Shown here one piece after another: positions 46,316 through 55,566 of a stretch of 64,000 bases of DNA. The notes under the pieces were generated by a model. That model saw nothing but the letters and a program-made list of their open reading frames with translations. It was not told the DNA's origin and ran no database searches. The stretch spans positions 62,001-126,000 of the forward strand of contig NZ_WEGK01000015.1 in NCBI RefSeq assembly GCF_009604405.1, read 5' to 3'. Both the position numbers and the translations under genes were made by a program. Source of the DNA: Nocardia macrotermitis (GTDB taxonomy: Bacteria > Actinomycetota > Actinomycetes > Mycobacteriales > Mycobacteriaceae). Position 1 is the first letter of the stretch, and each line of letters starts with the position of its first letter.

Positions 46316-47148
46316 CCAGCTCTGTACAGGAACAGCGGCAAGCTTTCGGGAAACGGCTCCGCGAGCTACGCAGGCGCGGCGGGGTGTCCGGCCGGGAGCT
46401 TGCCGCACACCTGGGTGTACATGAATCGCGCATATCAAAGATCGAATACGGGAAGCTGCGCCCATCCGATGTCGACATCCGGGCGTACTGCAAGCTATCC
46501 GATGCCAACGATCAGCTCGAAGACCTATTGGCCACGTTGCACCATATCGACTCGGCGTACGTCGATTGGAGGCAAGCACTCGGCTCAGGAATGAAAAAAC
46601 GGCAACAACAAACTCTGAAACTCGAGTCGCAGGCGAAATTTATTCGCAACTGGGAACCGATGATCGTTTCCGGATTGCTTCAAACCGCTGACTATGCAAC
46701 CGCGATGATGCGAAACGTTGTCGATTTTTACCGGATACCCGACGATGTAGACGCAGCTGTGGCCAAGCGGATGGAACGCCAACAAGCCTTGTACCGGCCG
46801 GGAAAGCGATTCCATATCCTCCTGGCCGAGCAGTCGTTGTACACCACCATCGGCGACAATCAAGTGATGCTCGGTCAGCTCGACCGACTGTACTCGGTCA
46901 TAGGAATGACTCGGGTAACCGTGGGAATCGTTCCGCAAAAATATGACGGACTGGTCATAGTCGAAAACTTTTTCATGTACGACAATCGCATGGTGAAGGT
47001 GGAAGGACACACGGCGAGTATCACTGTCACGCAGCCGGGAGAGATTGCTTTGTACGGCCGGGCCTTCGACACCCTCGCCGGTCGATCCCTGACCGGAGAG
47101 GCCGCCCGAGCGTTGATCCGGAGAGCGCTCGAAGCGCGATCGCGGTGA
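46312..47148 (+). CDS. XRE-family regulator with DUF5753 domain
   Basis: 278 residues from GTG 46312. Helix-turn-helix at about 10-60: RRRGGVSGRELAAHLGVHES then RISKIEYGK. The DUF5753 domain follows (FIRNWEPMIVSGLLQTADYA, RMERQQALYRP, MTRVTVGIVPQ). Such regulators (WhiJ-like) act with small partners encoded beside them in Streptomyces development and antibiotic regulation. Codon use is less GC-rich than neighbours. Confidence 0.87.
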   Translation: MTSSVQEQRQAFGKRLRELRRRGGVSGRELAAHLGVHESRISKIEYGKLRPSDVDIRAYCKLSDANDQLEDLLATLHHIDSAYVDWRQALGSGMKKRQQQTLKLESQAKFIRNWEPMIVSGLLQTADYATAMMRNVVDFYRIPDDVDAAVAKRMERQQALYRPGKRFHILLAEQSLYTTIGDNQVMLGQLDRLYSVIGMTRVTVGIVPQKYDGLVIVENFFMYDNRMVKVEGHTASITVTQPGEIALYGRAFDTLAGRSLTGEAARALIRRALEARSR

Positions 47149-47166
47149 GGGGCGATGTCTCGGTTC

Positions 47167-47844
47167 TCAGCAGCCGTAGAGTTTGCCGATGCCCTCGGTG
47201 GGCGTCTTCTCGCGCAGGCAGCCGAAGGGCTGGATGCCCGCGTCGCTGATGCGGACGGCGGAATCGGTGGTTTTGTCGGCGCAGATCAGGCCGGTGGAGT
47301 CCATGCGGCAGGTGTAATCGCCTGTGGTGATGCGGGATCCGTAGGGGAGGTGGTTGCCGTAGCCGCGGACGAAGGGGCCGGGGTCGCCGTGCATGGAACC
47401 TACCGATGCCTTGGTTCCGGTGAAGTCGATCCAGTTGGCCACGAACTCGCCCTCGCCGCTGTGGGCCGGTTGGGCGGGCGGGTTGCGGAGGTCGACCAGG
47501 CAGTACATGCCGGGCATGCCCTCCTCGGAATCACTGGTGCACTTGATCTTTCCGGTCGGGCTGGTGAAGGCGACGTCGCCGTCCTTCAGCGGGGTGGTGG
47601 TGCCGTCCTCGGTGGTCGCGGTGGCGAACTTCGCGGCGTCGGCGGCTCGGCCGGACCGCACCCAGGCATCGACCGTGGCGAACGACGCCCCGCTCTCCGG
47701 CGCGCCACCCGATGCGGTGGTGGTGGAACTCGCCGCCGCGGACGTGGCCGCCGCGCTGGGCGGAACCGTCTGTGCGTGTTGTTCGGTGGCGGTCGAACAC
47801 CCTGCCACGACGAGTACGAGCGCTGCCGATACCGCTATACGCAT
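47167..47844 (-). CDS. Hypothetical secreted lipoprotein
   Basis: 225 residues from ATG 47844 (GTG 47853 is an alternative). Lipobox VVAGCS, then a Ser/Thr/Ala linker (SAAATSAAASSTTTASGG). The globular part has six cysteines, suggesting three disulfides. No family recognised, though it resembles mycobacterial and nocardial envelope lipoproteins. Converges on the DUF5753 regulator gene. Confidence 0.72.
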   Translation of the reverse strand: MRIAVSAALVLVVAGCSTATEQHAQTVPPSAAATSAAASSTTTASGGAPESGASFATVDAWVRSGRAADAAKFATATTEDGTTTPLKDGDVAFTSPTGKIKCTSDSEEGMPGMYCLVDLRNPPAQPAHSGEGEFVANWIDFTGTKASVGSMHGDPGPFVRGYGNHLPYGSRITTGDYTCRMDSTGLICADKTTDSAVRISDAGIQPFGCLREKTPTEGIGKLYGC

Positions 47845-48023
47845 GCGCTCCACCCTAGGGGCACAGCCACCTCACAGCGAAAGCTCGGCGCGTCACGGCA
47901 CACCGGCCGTCCGGCTTGTCGCGTGAATCCGCACTTCGCAGGACCGTGTCGATTTCGGGAATGTTCGTTCGACGGGTAGGTGAAGGGGCCGAACCGCGGC
48001 CGCACAATCGCGAAGGACAGCAG

Positions 48024-48593
48024 ATGCGCACGATCGTGGCTTTCGAACATCTCACGCTCGACGGATACGCCTCGTCGGAGCAGGGCACGGGATTCGAGTG
48101 GACGCACCGCGCCTACAGCGCCGAACTCGCCGAGTACACCAACCACATCCAGGCCGATTTCGACACCGCCGTCTACGGCCGCGAGACCTACCTCGGCATG
48201 TACGAGTACTGGGGCAGCCAGCCCACCGCGGACAGCTCGCCGCACGAACGCGCACACGCGGAATGGGTGAACGCCCTGGACAAGATCGTCTGCTCGACCA
48301 CGCTGACCTCGGCCGACTGGAACAACACCCGGCTCGTCAGCGGCAATCTGACCGAGGAGTTCACGCGGCTCAAAGGCGAAGCGGGCGATACGATCGCGAT
48401 CTACGCCAGCCCGAAGCTGGTGCACTCGTTCCTCGACCTGGGGCTGATCGACGAGTTCCGGATCGTCGTGCATCCGGTGGTCGTGGGTTCCGGAACTCCG
48501 CTGTTCCCGGACAAGACGGCACTGGAACTGGACCTGATCGAATCGAAGTCGTTCGACTCCGGCGCGGTGTACCTCCGCTACCGGAACGCCTGA
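48024..48593 (+). CDS. Dihydrofolate-reductase-fold protein (RibD C-terminal domain family)
   Basis: 189 residues. VAFEHLTLDGYASSEQG, DTAVYGRETYLGMYEYW and YASPKLVHSFLDLGLIDEFR with HPVVVGSGTPLFP match the RibD_C/YyaP group of NADPH-binding proteins. Substrate unknown. First gene of a likely operon with the DGPF-motif protein and the ECF sigma factor. Confidence 0.82.
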   Translation: MRTIVAFEHLTLDGYASSEQGTGFEWTHRAYSAELAEYTNHIQADFDTAVYGRETYLGMYEYWGSQPTADSSPHERAHAEWVNALDKIVCSTTLTSADWNNTRLVSGNLTEEFTRLKGEAGDTIAIYASPKLVHSFLDLGLIDEFRIVVHPVVVGSGTPLFPDKTALELDLIESKSFDSGAVYLRYRNA

Positions 48594-48608
48594 GCAAAGG
48601 ACAATCGG

Positions 48609-48962
48609 ATGCGTCATCTACTGCTGATCCGCCTCGATCCGACGGCCCAGCCCGTCGACGGCCCGGACCCCGCGCTGCTCGAGGACATGGGCAAGCTGAT
48701 CGAGGAAATGACCAAGGCGGGCGTGCTGCTGGACACCGCCGGACTGCGGCCGCTCGACGAGTCGACGCGGGTCCGCCTGGCGAACGGCGAGCTGACCGTT
48801 CTGGACGGACCGTTCACCGAGTCCAAGGAGATCATCGGCGGCTACTGCCTGCTCCAGACCCGTTCGCGAGACGAGGCCGTGGAGTGGGCATCCCGGTTCC
48901 TGCGCGTGCACGGACCCGAGTGGACGATGGAACTCGAAGTGCGAGAACTGGATCTGGGGTGA
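48609..48962 (+). CDS. YCII-related protein with DGPF motif
   Basis: 117 residues. A dimeric ferredoxin-like fold is expected. The signature LDGPFTESKEIIGGYCLL contains the DGPF motif of proteins that partner ECF42-type sigma factors. AAAGGA lies 6 bases before the ATG. The sigma factor gene follows after 13 bases. Confidence 0.88.
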   Translation: MRHLLLIRLDPTAQPVDGPDPALLEDMGKLIEEMTKAGVLLDTAGLRPLDESTRVRLANGELTVLDGPFTESKEIIGGYCLLQTRSRDEAVEWASRFLRVHGPEWTMELEVRELDLG

Positions 48963-48975
48963 GTTCGCACCGGCG

Positions 48976-50280
48976 ATGAGCATCCAGCCCGCCCACCGCG
49001 CGGTCGAGGCCGCCTGGCGCATCGAATGGCCACAACTGGTGGCCGGGTTGACGCGCGTCGTCGGCGATATCGACACCGCCGAGGAACTCGCTCAGGACGC
49101 ACACGTGGCGGCGTTGGAACAGTGGCCGCGCGAGGGCGTGCCGGTGAATCCGGGCGGCTGGCTCATGGCCGTGGCGAAACGTCGTGCGGTGGACCGGTTC
49201 CGGCGTGATGCAACCTTCGCCCGCAAGCTGGCGCTGCTCGGGCGCGACGTACTCGAGCAGCAGCAGTCGGGTCATCCCGGCGCCGACGCGACGATCGGCG
49301 CCGGGATCTCCGACGACATGCTGCGCATGATCTTCACCACCTGCCATCCCGCACTCCCCCGCCAGGCGCGCGTCGCATTGACCCTGCGGATGGTCGGCGG
49401 CCTGAGTACCGAGGAGATCGCACGCGCCTACGTGATCTCCAAATCGACGGCGGCACAACGGATTGTGCGTGCCAAACGCATCATCAAGACACTGCGGATC
49501 CCCTACGAGGTCCCAGACGGGAGCGAGCTGACCGCGCGAGTGGACGCCGTCCTCGAGGTGATCTACCTGATCTTCAACGAGGGTTACACCGCCACCTCCG
49601 GCGAGGATTGGCTGCGCGCCGAACTCTGCGGCGACGCCCTGCGCCTGGCCCGCATCCTGACCGCACTGCTGCCCGCCGAACCCGAGGCGCACGGCCTCGC
49701 CGCACTGCTCGAATTGCAGGCATCACGGCTGGACGCGCGCAACGATCCGGCCCGCCGCCTGGTGCCGTTGGCCGACCAGGACCGCTCGCACTGGGATCAA
49801 CTGCTGATCCGACGCGGTTTCGCCGCCCTGGCCCGAGCGCACGCGACCGCCCGTGCGCGTGCGCAACCACCCGGCCCCTACGCGCTACAGGCCGCCATCG
49901 CCGCCGCGCACGCCTCGGCCCGCACCGCCGCGGACACCGATTGGCAGCGCATCGCCGGGCTGTATGCCCTTCTGGCCCAACGCCTTCCATCGCCGGTCGT
50001 GGAACTCAATCGCGCCGTGGCGATCAGCATGGTGCACGGCCCCGCGGCCGGACTAGAACTCGCCGACGCGGTCGAACAAACGGGCATGCTCGACACCTAC
50101 CACCTCCTGCACGCCGTCCGCGCCGACCTACTCGCCCGCCTCGGCCGCACCCCCGAGGCCCGCGAGGCATTCCTGCGCGCCGCCGACCTCACCGCGAACG
50201 CCGCCGAACAGGCACATCTGCGAACACGAGCCGACGAGTGCACGAACCGGGGCACCGACGATGAAGGCCGTCCCGGCTGA
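48976..50280 (+). CDS. ECF sigma factor, ECF42 type
   Basis: 434 residues. Sigma-2 region (AHRAVEAAWRIEWPQLVAGL, EELAQDAHVAALEQWP) and sigma-4 (EIARAYVISKSTAAQRIVRA) in the first 170, then a long C-terminal extension (about 190-430) with TPR-like helices (LYALLAQRLPSPVVELNRAV). This architecture plus a DGPF partner defines ECF42. No anti-sigma gene is visible; in this group the C-terminal extension is needed for activity. Confidence 0.88.
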   Translation: MSIQPAHRAVEAAWRIEWPQLVAGLTRVVGDIDTAEELAQDAHVAALEQWPREGVPVNPGGWLMAVAKRRAVDRFRRDATFARKLALLGRDVLEQQQSGHPGADATIGAGISDDMLRMIFTTCHPALPRQARVALTLRMVGGLSTEEIARAYVISKSTAAQRIVRAKRIIKTLRIPYEVPDGSELTARVDAVLEVIYLIFNEGYTATSGEDWLRAELCGDALRLARILTALLPAEPEAHGLAALLELQASRLDARNDPARRLVPLADQDRSHWDQLLIRRGFAALARAHATARARAQPPGPYALQAAIAAAHASARTAADTDWQRIAGLYALLAQRLPSPVVELNRAVAISMVHGPAAGLELADAVEQTGMLDTYHLLHAVRADLLARLGRTPEAREAFLRAADLTANAAEQAHLRTRADECTNRGTDDEGRPG

Positions 50281-50290
50281 TCGCCTCCAC

Positions 50291-50328
50291 ACCACCGACC
50301 ACCGACCACCGACCACCGACCACCGACC
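50291..50328. repeat. 7-base tandem repeat (ACCACCG), about five copies
   Basis: ACCACCG repeats in phase just after the sigma factor stop codon. Likely a slippage tract; possible strain-variable length. Confidence 0.7.
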
Positions 50329-50691
50329 AGATCGGACCATCCCGGAGCCACACCGCGTGATACTCGATTCATACACGCACACAACGCATTTCCCACTATT
50401 CGACGCCCATCCCGACTCGACCGCGCACCGCGCACGGCTCCCTCCCGGCCGAGCATGCCGCCGGAACTACGACCTCATCGCGTTCCACCGCGACCGAGTC
50501 ACCGCGATGACGCCGCACCAGGCGTGGTCCACCACAGCTGCCTACAGACCAACGACACGTCCAGCGGAGTCCGATCCGCGATCCACGCATCCCGACAGCG
50601 CGGAAAAGGTCACGGTGCCGAGAACTGCATGCTCCGATTCGGTACCTCGCACAGTTGGCCGAATTTCTTCATCCCGGCGGACAACGGGCTG

Positions 50692-50729
50692 CTACCGTCC
50701 ACAACACCCGGTCGGTTGGCGCACGGTAG
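50692..50729 (+). promoter_or_regulatory. Inverted repeat CTACCGT-N24-ACGGTAG before the first acyl-CoA synthetase
   Basis: Perfect 7-base arms about 20 bases upstream of GTG 50750. The TACCG/CGGTA half-sites recur as a compact palindrome ahead of the second synthetase gene (52425-52435), suggesting a shared regulator. Confidence 0.4.
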
Positions 50730-50749
50730 GCACGTGGAGGTGTTCGAAG

Positions 50750-52402
50750 GTGACTTCTGTTCTGGAACAGTTGCAGCGCAAGGTGATTCACACGGTCGAG
50801 GCGGTCCGGGGAGTCAACGTGCTGCGCGAACGCGGCATCATCGACCCGGGCAACCTGCTCGAGACGGTGCGCACCGCCAAGGAGGGCTCGGTGCTGGGCA
50901 CGCAGGCCACCGCGGTGCGGCACGCGACGCGGCTGTGGCCCGACCGCACGGCCGTGATCGACGAACGCGGCTCGCTGACCTACCGCCAACTCGACGATCA
51001 GTCCAACGCCCTGGCCCGCGGCCTGCAAGGTATGGGCATCACGCCGGGCACCGTGATCGCCATCCTGGCCCGCGACCACCACGGCCTGCTGCTGGCAATG
51101 GCCGCGGCGGGTAAGGCCGGTGCGCGGGTCGCGCTGATGAACACCGGCTTCGCCAAACCGCAGTTCGCGCAGGTGTGCGAGCGCGAGAAGGTCAAGGCCG
51201 TCCTGCACGACAGCGAATTCGTCGGCCTGCTCGACGCCCTGCCCGCCGCCCTGCCGCGAGTGCTCACCTGGGTCGACGATGGTCACGAAATCCCTTCCGG
51301 CGCAAGCACTATCGAACAATTCATCGAGTCGAACGCGACCACCGAACTCCCCTTCCCGGAGAAGGTCGGCGGCTTCGTCATCCTCACCAGCGGCACCACC
51401 GGCCTGCCCAAGGGCGCGCCGCGCGGCAAGATCTCGCCGATGGCGACCATCCAGGTGGTCGACCGGATCCCGTTCCCCCGCCAGGGCACCGCGATGATCG
51501 TCTCGCCGATCTTCCACAGCACCGGTCAGGCCACCTGGCTGGTCGCGGCCGCGCTGGGCAACACCGTGGTCACCACGCGCCGGTTCGACGCCGAGGACAC
51601 GTTGCGCAAGATCGCCGAACACCGCGTCGAGATGCTGGTCGCGGTGCCGACGATGCTGCACCGGATGGTCGAACTGGGTCCGGAGATCCGCGCGAAGTAC
51701 GACCTGAGCTCGCTGAAGTCGATCGTGCTCGCCGGTTCGGCCCTCTCGCCCGAGCTGACGATCCGCGCCACCGAGGCGTTCGGGCATGTGCTGCACAACC
51801 TGTACGGCTCCACCGAATGCGCCGTCGCGACCGTCGCCCAGCCGCAGGATCTGGCCATCGCGCCGGGCACCGCGGGCCGCGCGCCGGTCACGTGCGAGGT
51901 GGTGCTGTTCGACGACGACGGCCGTCGCGTCCACGACAAACACGTCACCGGCCGCATCTTCATCCGCTCCGGCGCGCCCTTCGAGGGCTACACCGACGGA
52001 CGGCACAAGCAGATCATCGACGGCTACATGTCCTCCGGCGACGTCGGGCACTTCGACGAGCACGGCCTGCTGTTCGTGGACGGCCGCGACGACGACATGA
52101 TCGTCTCCGGCGGCGAGAACGTCTTCCCGCAGGAGGTGGAGAACCTGCTGCTGGAACGTCCCGACGTGTTCGATGCCGCGGTGGTGGGCGTGGACGACGT
52201 GGAATTCGGTAAACGCTTGCGCGCGTTCGTGGTTCCCGAACCGGGCGCGACACCCGAGGCCGAGGAGATCAAGGCGTACGTGAAGGGCAACCTCGCGCGC
52301 TACAAGGTGCCGCGCGAGGTGATCTTCCTCGACGAACTCCCCCGCAACACAACCGGCAAGCTCCTGCGTCGTGAACTGGTCGAATATCGCATCGCGGAGT
52401 AG
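50750..52402 (+). CDS. Acyl-CoA synthetase / AMP-dependent ligase (FadD-like), copy 1
   Basis: 550 residues from GTG 50750; the frame is open further upstream but homology starts at VTSVLEQLQRK. ANL-superfamily motifs: LTSGTTGLPKGAPRG (A3), YGSTECAVAT (A5), DGRDDDMIVSGGENVFPQE (A7-A8) and the catalytic lysine in NTTGKLLRRE. Activates fatty or other acids to acyl-CoA through acyl-AMP. Closely similar to the next gene and to FadD12-like proteins. Confidence 0.87.
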   Translation: MTSVLEQLQRKVIHTVEAVRGVNVLRERGIIDPGNLLETVRTAKEGSVLGTQATAVRHATRLWPDRTAVIDERGSLTYRQLDDQSNALARGLQGMGITPGTVIAILARDHHGLLLAMAAAGKAGARVALMNTGFAKPQFAQVCEREKVKAVLHDSEFVGLLDALPAALPRVLTWVDDGHEIPSGASTIEQFIESNATTELPFPEKVGGFVILTSGTTGLPKGAPRGKISPMATIQVVDRIPFPRQGTAMIVSPIFHSTGQATWLVAAALGNTVVTTRRFDAEDTLRKIAEHRVEMLVAVPTMLHRMVELGPEIRAKYDLSSLKSIVLAGSALSPELTIRATEAFGHVLHNLYGSTECAVATVAQPQDLAIAPGTAGRAPVTCEVVLFDDDGRRVHDKHVTGRIFIRSGAPFEGYTDGRHKQIIDGYMSSGDVGHFDEHGLLFVDGRDDDMIVSGGENVFPQEVENLLLERPDVFDAAVVGVDDVEFGKRLRAFVVPEPGATPEAEEIKAYVKGNLARYKVPREVIFLDELPRNTTGKLLRRELVEYRIAE

Positions 52403-52424
52403 GCGCGGCCGGATCGATTACGGG

Positions 52425-52435
52425 TACCGTCGGTA
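52425..52435 (+). promoter_or_regulatory. Palindrome TACCG-T-CGGTA before the second acyl-CoA synthetase
   Basis: Perfect 5-base arms with a 1-base centre in the 147-base gap between the two synthetase genes. Shares half-sites with the inverted repeat at 50692-50729. Confidence 0.4.
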
Positions 52436-52549
52436 ACAGAGACGCTAACCACATACGAGCAGGTCTGCTTGCTAGTGTTAGCACGCACTGGATCTCGATG
52501 TTGCGGTCAGCCCGGCCCTGGTCAGGCGGGATCGCGGAAGGTTGTACCT

Positions 52550-54208
52550 ATGTCAGCTGTCCTTCCGTCGGCAAGCAGCACCCTCCGCAAGGTGGGGGAT
52601 TTGGTCCTCGGGGCCAATACGATGCGCAGACGTGGGCTGTTCGACCCGCTGCGGCTCGACCACGCGGTGCGCTCGGTCGTCGCGATCGGCAAGTACGGGC
52701 CGTTCGCGGGTGTGGTCGTGCATTCCGCGCAGACCCGCCCGAACTCCCCGGCCATCGCCGACGAACGCGGTGAGCTGACCTTCGGCGAGCTGGACCGGCA
52801 GTCGAACGCGCTGGCCCGGGCACTGAGCGCGCAGGGCATCACCGAGGGCGACGTGATCGCGGTGCTGGCCCGCGACCACCGCGGCCTGGTGCTGACGCTG
52901 CTGGCCACCGGCAAACTCGGGGTGCGGGCGGTGCTGATGAACACCGGATTCGCCAAACCGCAGTTCGCCGACGTCGCCGCACGCGAGAAGGTCAAGGCGG
53001 TGCTGCACGACAGCGAGTTCATCGAGCTGATGAGCGCGATCCCGGAGTCCATCCCGCGCATCCTGACCTGGTCCGATGAGAAGGACGGCATCGACGCCTC
53101 GGTGCCGACGCTCGACTCGCTGATGGCCGGTCAGTCCACCGAGCCGCTGAAGCTGCCCAGCAAACCGGGCGGCATGGTGATCCTGACCAGCGGCACCACC
53201 GGCACCCCGAAGGGCGCGCCGCGCGACAAGGTGAGCCCGTTCATCTCCGCGCAGCTGGTCGACCGGATTCCGGTGCCGCGGGACAGCACGATCCTGATGG
53301 CCGCGCCGATCTTCCACGCCACCGGACTGTCGCAGTTCACCATCGGTCTGGCGCTGGGCAACCGAATCGTGTTCCAGCAGAGGCGATTCGACCCCGAGGC
53401 GACGCTGGCCAACATCGAGAAGTTCGGCGCCGAGGAACTCGTCGTGGTGCCGACGATGTTGCAGCGCATGCTCGATCTGCCCGCCGAGGTGCTGGGCAAG
53501 TACGACATGTCCACACTGAAGGTCATCTTCGCGGCCGGGTCGGCGATCCCGCCGGACGTGGTGACCCGCAGCCTGGACTACTTCGGCGACTCGCTCTACA
53601 ACGTGTACGGCTCCACCGAATGCGCCGTGATCACCGTGGCCACGCCGCCGGAGCTGCGCGGTGCGCCGAACACCGCGGGCAAGCCGCCGGTGGGCATCCG
53701 CGTCGCGCTGTACGACGAGCAGCGCAAGCGGATCACCGCGCCGAATGTGACGGGCACGATCTTCATCGAGAACCCGCACTCGTTCAAGGCGTACACCGAC
53801 GGCCGTACCAAGGAGACCGTGGACGGCATGATGTCCAGCGGTGACGTCGGCCACTTCGACGAGCGCGGGCTGCTGTTCATCGACGGCCGCGACGACGACA
53901 TGATCGTCTCCGGCGGCGAGAACGTCTTCCCGCAGGAGGTCGAGCATCTGCTGGCCGACCGGGCCGACGTGCTGGAGGCGGCGGTGATCGGCGTGGACGA
54001 TCGGGAATTCGGAAAACGCTTGCGCGCCTTCGTCGTTCCCGGTCCGGAGTCCAAGCGCGACGTGCAGGAGATCAAGGATTACGTGAAGGCGAACCTGGCC
54101 CGGTACAAGGTGCCGCGCGAGGTGATCTTCCTGGACGAGCTGCCGCGCAACGCCACCGGGAAGCTGCTGCGCAAGCCGCTGACGGAGATGGACGTCAGCG
54201 CCGAGTAG
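52550..54208 (+). CDS. Acyl-CoA synthetase / AMP-dependent ligase (FadD-like), copy 2
   Basis: 552 residues from ATG 52550. Same motifs as the upstream copy: LTSGTTGTPKGAPRDK, YGSTECAVITVA, DGRDDDMIVSGGENVFPQE, and lysine in NATGKLLRKP. The two proteins share long identical stretches (LMNTGFAKPQF, REKVKAVLHDSEF), so they arose by tandem duplication. The N-terminal 70 residues and the substrate-pocket region differ, suggesting divergent substrate preference. Confidence 0.87.
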   Translation: MSAVLPSASSTLRKVGDLVLGANTMRRRGLFDPLRLDHAVRSVVAIGKYGPFAGVVVHSAQTRPNSPAIADERGELTFGELDRQSNALARALSAQGITEGDVIAVLARDHRGLVLTLLATGKLGVRAVLMNTGFAKPQFADVAAREKVKAVLHDSEFIELMSAIPESIPRILTWSDEKDGIDASVPTLDSLMAGQSTEPLKLPSKPGGMVILTSGTTGTPKGAPRDKVSPFISAQLVDRIPVPRDSTILMAAPIFHATGLSQFTIGLALGNRIVFQQRRFDPEATLANIEKFGAEELVVVPTMLQRMLDLPAEVLGKYDMSTLKVIFAAGSAIPPDVVTRSLDYFGDSLYNVYGSTECAVITVATPPELRGAPNTAGKPPVGIRVALYDEQRKRITAPNVTGTIFIENPHSFKAYTDGRTKETVDGMMSSGDVGHFDERGLLFIDGRDDDMIVSGGENVFPQEVEHLLADRADVLEAAVIGVDDREFGKRLRAFVVPGPESKRDVQEIKDYVKANLARYKVPREVIFLDELPRNATGKLLRKPLTEMDVSAE

Positions 54209-54213
54209 GGCGT

Positions 54214-54248
54214 ACGGCACCGCCTCGGCGATTCCCGGGCGGTGCCGT
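54214..54248 (+). terminator. Terminator after the second acyl-CoA synthetase
   Basis: ACGGCACCGCC (54214-54224) pairs with GGCGGTGCCGT (54238-54248), an 11-bp perfect stem with a 13-base loop, 6 bases past the stop codon. No T run. Confidence 0.7.
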
Positions 54249-54265
54249 CCCGGTATCATTCGCGA

Positions 54266-54841
54266 GTGATTTTCGACCCCGGCCGGTCCCCGGCCCGCGA
54301 TTCGGCTGCGGCGCAACAGCGCCGGGGTGCGGTCGCGCGGCTGCGTGGGGGATCGGCCGGTGCGGTTTCCGGTGCGTTGGCGATCGCCGCGCACGGCTGG
54401 GCGGCCGGGGCGATGCCGATCCAGTCCAGGACGTTGATGCTGCTGGTCGCCGCCTGCGCGGTGGTCGGCGCCCTGGTGACGACGCTGCGTCCCCTGCGCA
54501 CCAGCCGAACCGGCCTGGTCACGGCCCTGATCGGCGGGCAGCTGCTGGGACACACGGTGATGTCGCTGGACATGCTGGATATGCCGCACGGTTCGCTGTG
54601 GAGCCCGGCGATGCTGGGCGCGCACATCGCGGCCGCATACGTCGCGTCGATCGTGATCCACGGCGCGGAAGCCGCCTACCGAATGCTCGTCGCCGCGCTG
54701 TCCCGTGCGTTGCCGCTGCTGGTGCGCCCACCCGCCGCCGCTCCCCCGTCGCCACTGCCGATCACGCACCGCGACCGCGTCATCCATCGAATCCTCGCCG
54801 CCACTCCCTGCCCCGCCCGCGGCCCACCCCTCCCGGCCTGA
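54266..54841 (+). CDS. Hypothetical four-helix membrane protein
   Basis: 191 residues from GTG 54266; an ATG at 54242 is inside the terminator hairpin and unlikely. Four predicted helices, including LMLLVAACAVVGALVTTL and GLVTALIGGQLLGHTVMSL. A His/Met-containing segment (GHTVMSLDMLDMPHGSLW) lies between helices 3 and 4. The C-terminus is proline-rich and cytoplasmic. Family not recognised; the Met/His segment and the PepSY gene nearby hint at metal handling. Confidence 0.6.
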   Translation: MIFDPGRSPARDSAAAQQRRGAVARLRGGSAGAVSGALAIAAHGWAAGAMPIQSRTLMLLVAACAVVGALVTTLRPLRTSRTGLVTALIGGQLLGHTVMSLDMLDMPHGSLWSPAMLGAHIAAAYVASIVIHGAEAAYRMLVAALSRALPLLVRPPAAAPPSPLPITHRDRVIHRILAATPCPARGPPLPA

Positions 54842-55566
54842 TCTCTCGAATCACCCGAATACCCGTGCACGCGAACATCTTTCGCGCGTCACCGAGCACA
54901 CCGATGACCGTCCGGCCGTTTTGCCGACGGCCGCGCTCATCGTGCCGTCGGGTGAATCCTCGCACCACATAACCGGATCGGATCCACGTCACGTCGGATT
55001 CGTTGGCGGACAAGTGTTCCCGTCTCGGAGTTGCTCAGCACCGATCTCGCGGCGTTGCTCCGAAATGCGTCACTGCCTGATCGCGCCCGGTGCCGGTCAC
55101 ACATCGATCGGTTGCCGCGGAACGGAATCCGCTCGGAGTGGGCAATCCCCGCCGAGAAGGTGCCGATCAGGCGGCCGAATCGCTGGATCAGCGGTCGGCG
55201 AGAACCCTCGCCGAAGGAGTGCGGCTGGGCAGCACTGCGCGTTCGGAGAATCCGGGGCAGGCGTAGGACATCGCGTCAGTGCCGCCGATCGAAGACGCCG
55301 ACAGCGAGTTTCGGCCCCGAGCCGCTGTCGTCCCCGGGCAACGGTTCGAGTCCGACAGGGCCGCACGTCGATTCCGTCGGCGGGCCGCGGACCTCGCCGG
55401 TCGGCGACATCGACCGGAACACGGCCGTGTGGTGCACGGTGACGTACCTGCCGGAACGCCCACCAGCCGGAAGACGTCCGCATATGAGGGGCGGACGCCC
55501 CCGCACACGAGGATTCACCCGCACGGCAGCTCACCCACGGGCAGCAGCCGACCAGGAGCACACGTC
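54842..55566. other. 725-base stretch without a supported gene
   Basis: Both strands have open frames, but they read Arg/Pro/Gly-rich shadow sequence with no ribosome binding site or recognisable motif. It must contain the PepSY gene promoter. The left part has GGCCG-rich dyads around 54909-54930. The rest shows nothing I can name; decayed coding sequence is possible. Confidence 0.5.

Larger units (their letters stand above)
50281..50749. other. Intergenic region upstream of the first acyl-CoA synthetase
   Basis: 469 bases with no recognised gene. The left part contains a 7-base tandem repeat (50291-50328). CTACCGT (50692-50698) and ACGGTAG (50723-50729) form a 7-bp inverted repeat just before the next gene. 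Confidence 0.5.

Noticed and set aside
52553..54787. 744-codon open frame on the minus strand opposite the second acyl-CoA synthetase
   Set aside because: Same cause. The sense strand carries all ANL-family motifs, while the antisense product is His/Arg/Gln-rich with no recognisable domain.
55276..55524. 82-codon ORF on the minus strand in the 725-base gap
   Set aside because: No ribosome binding site, low-complexity Arg/Pro/Gly content and no family resemblance.
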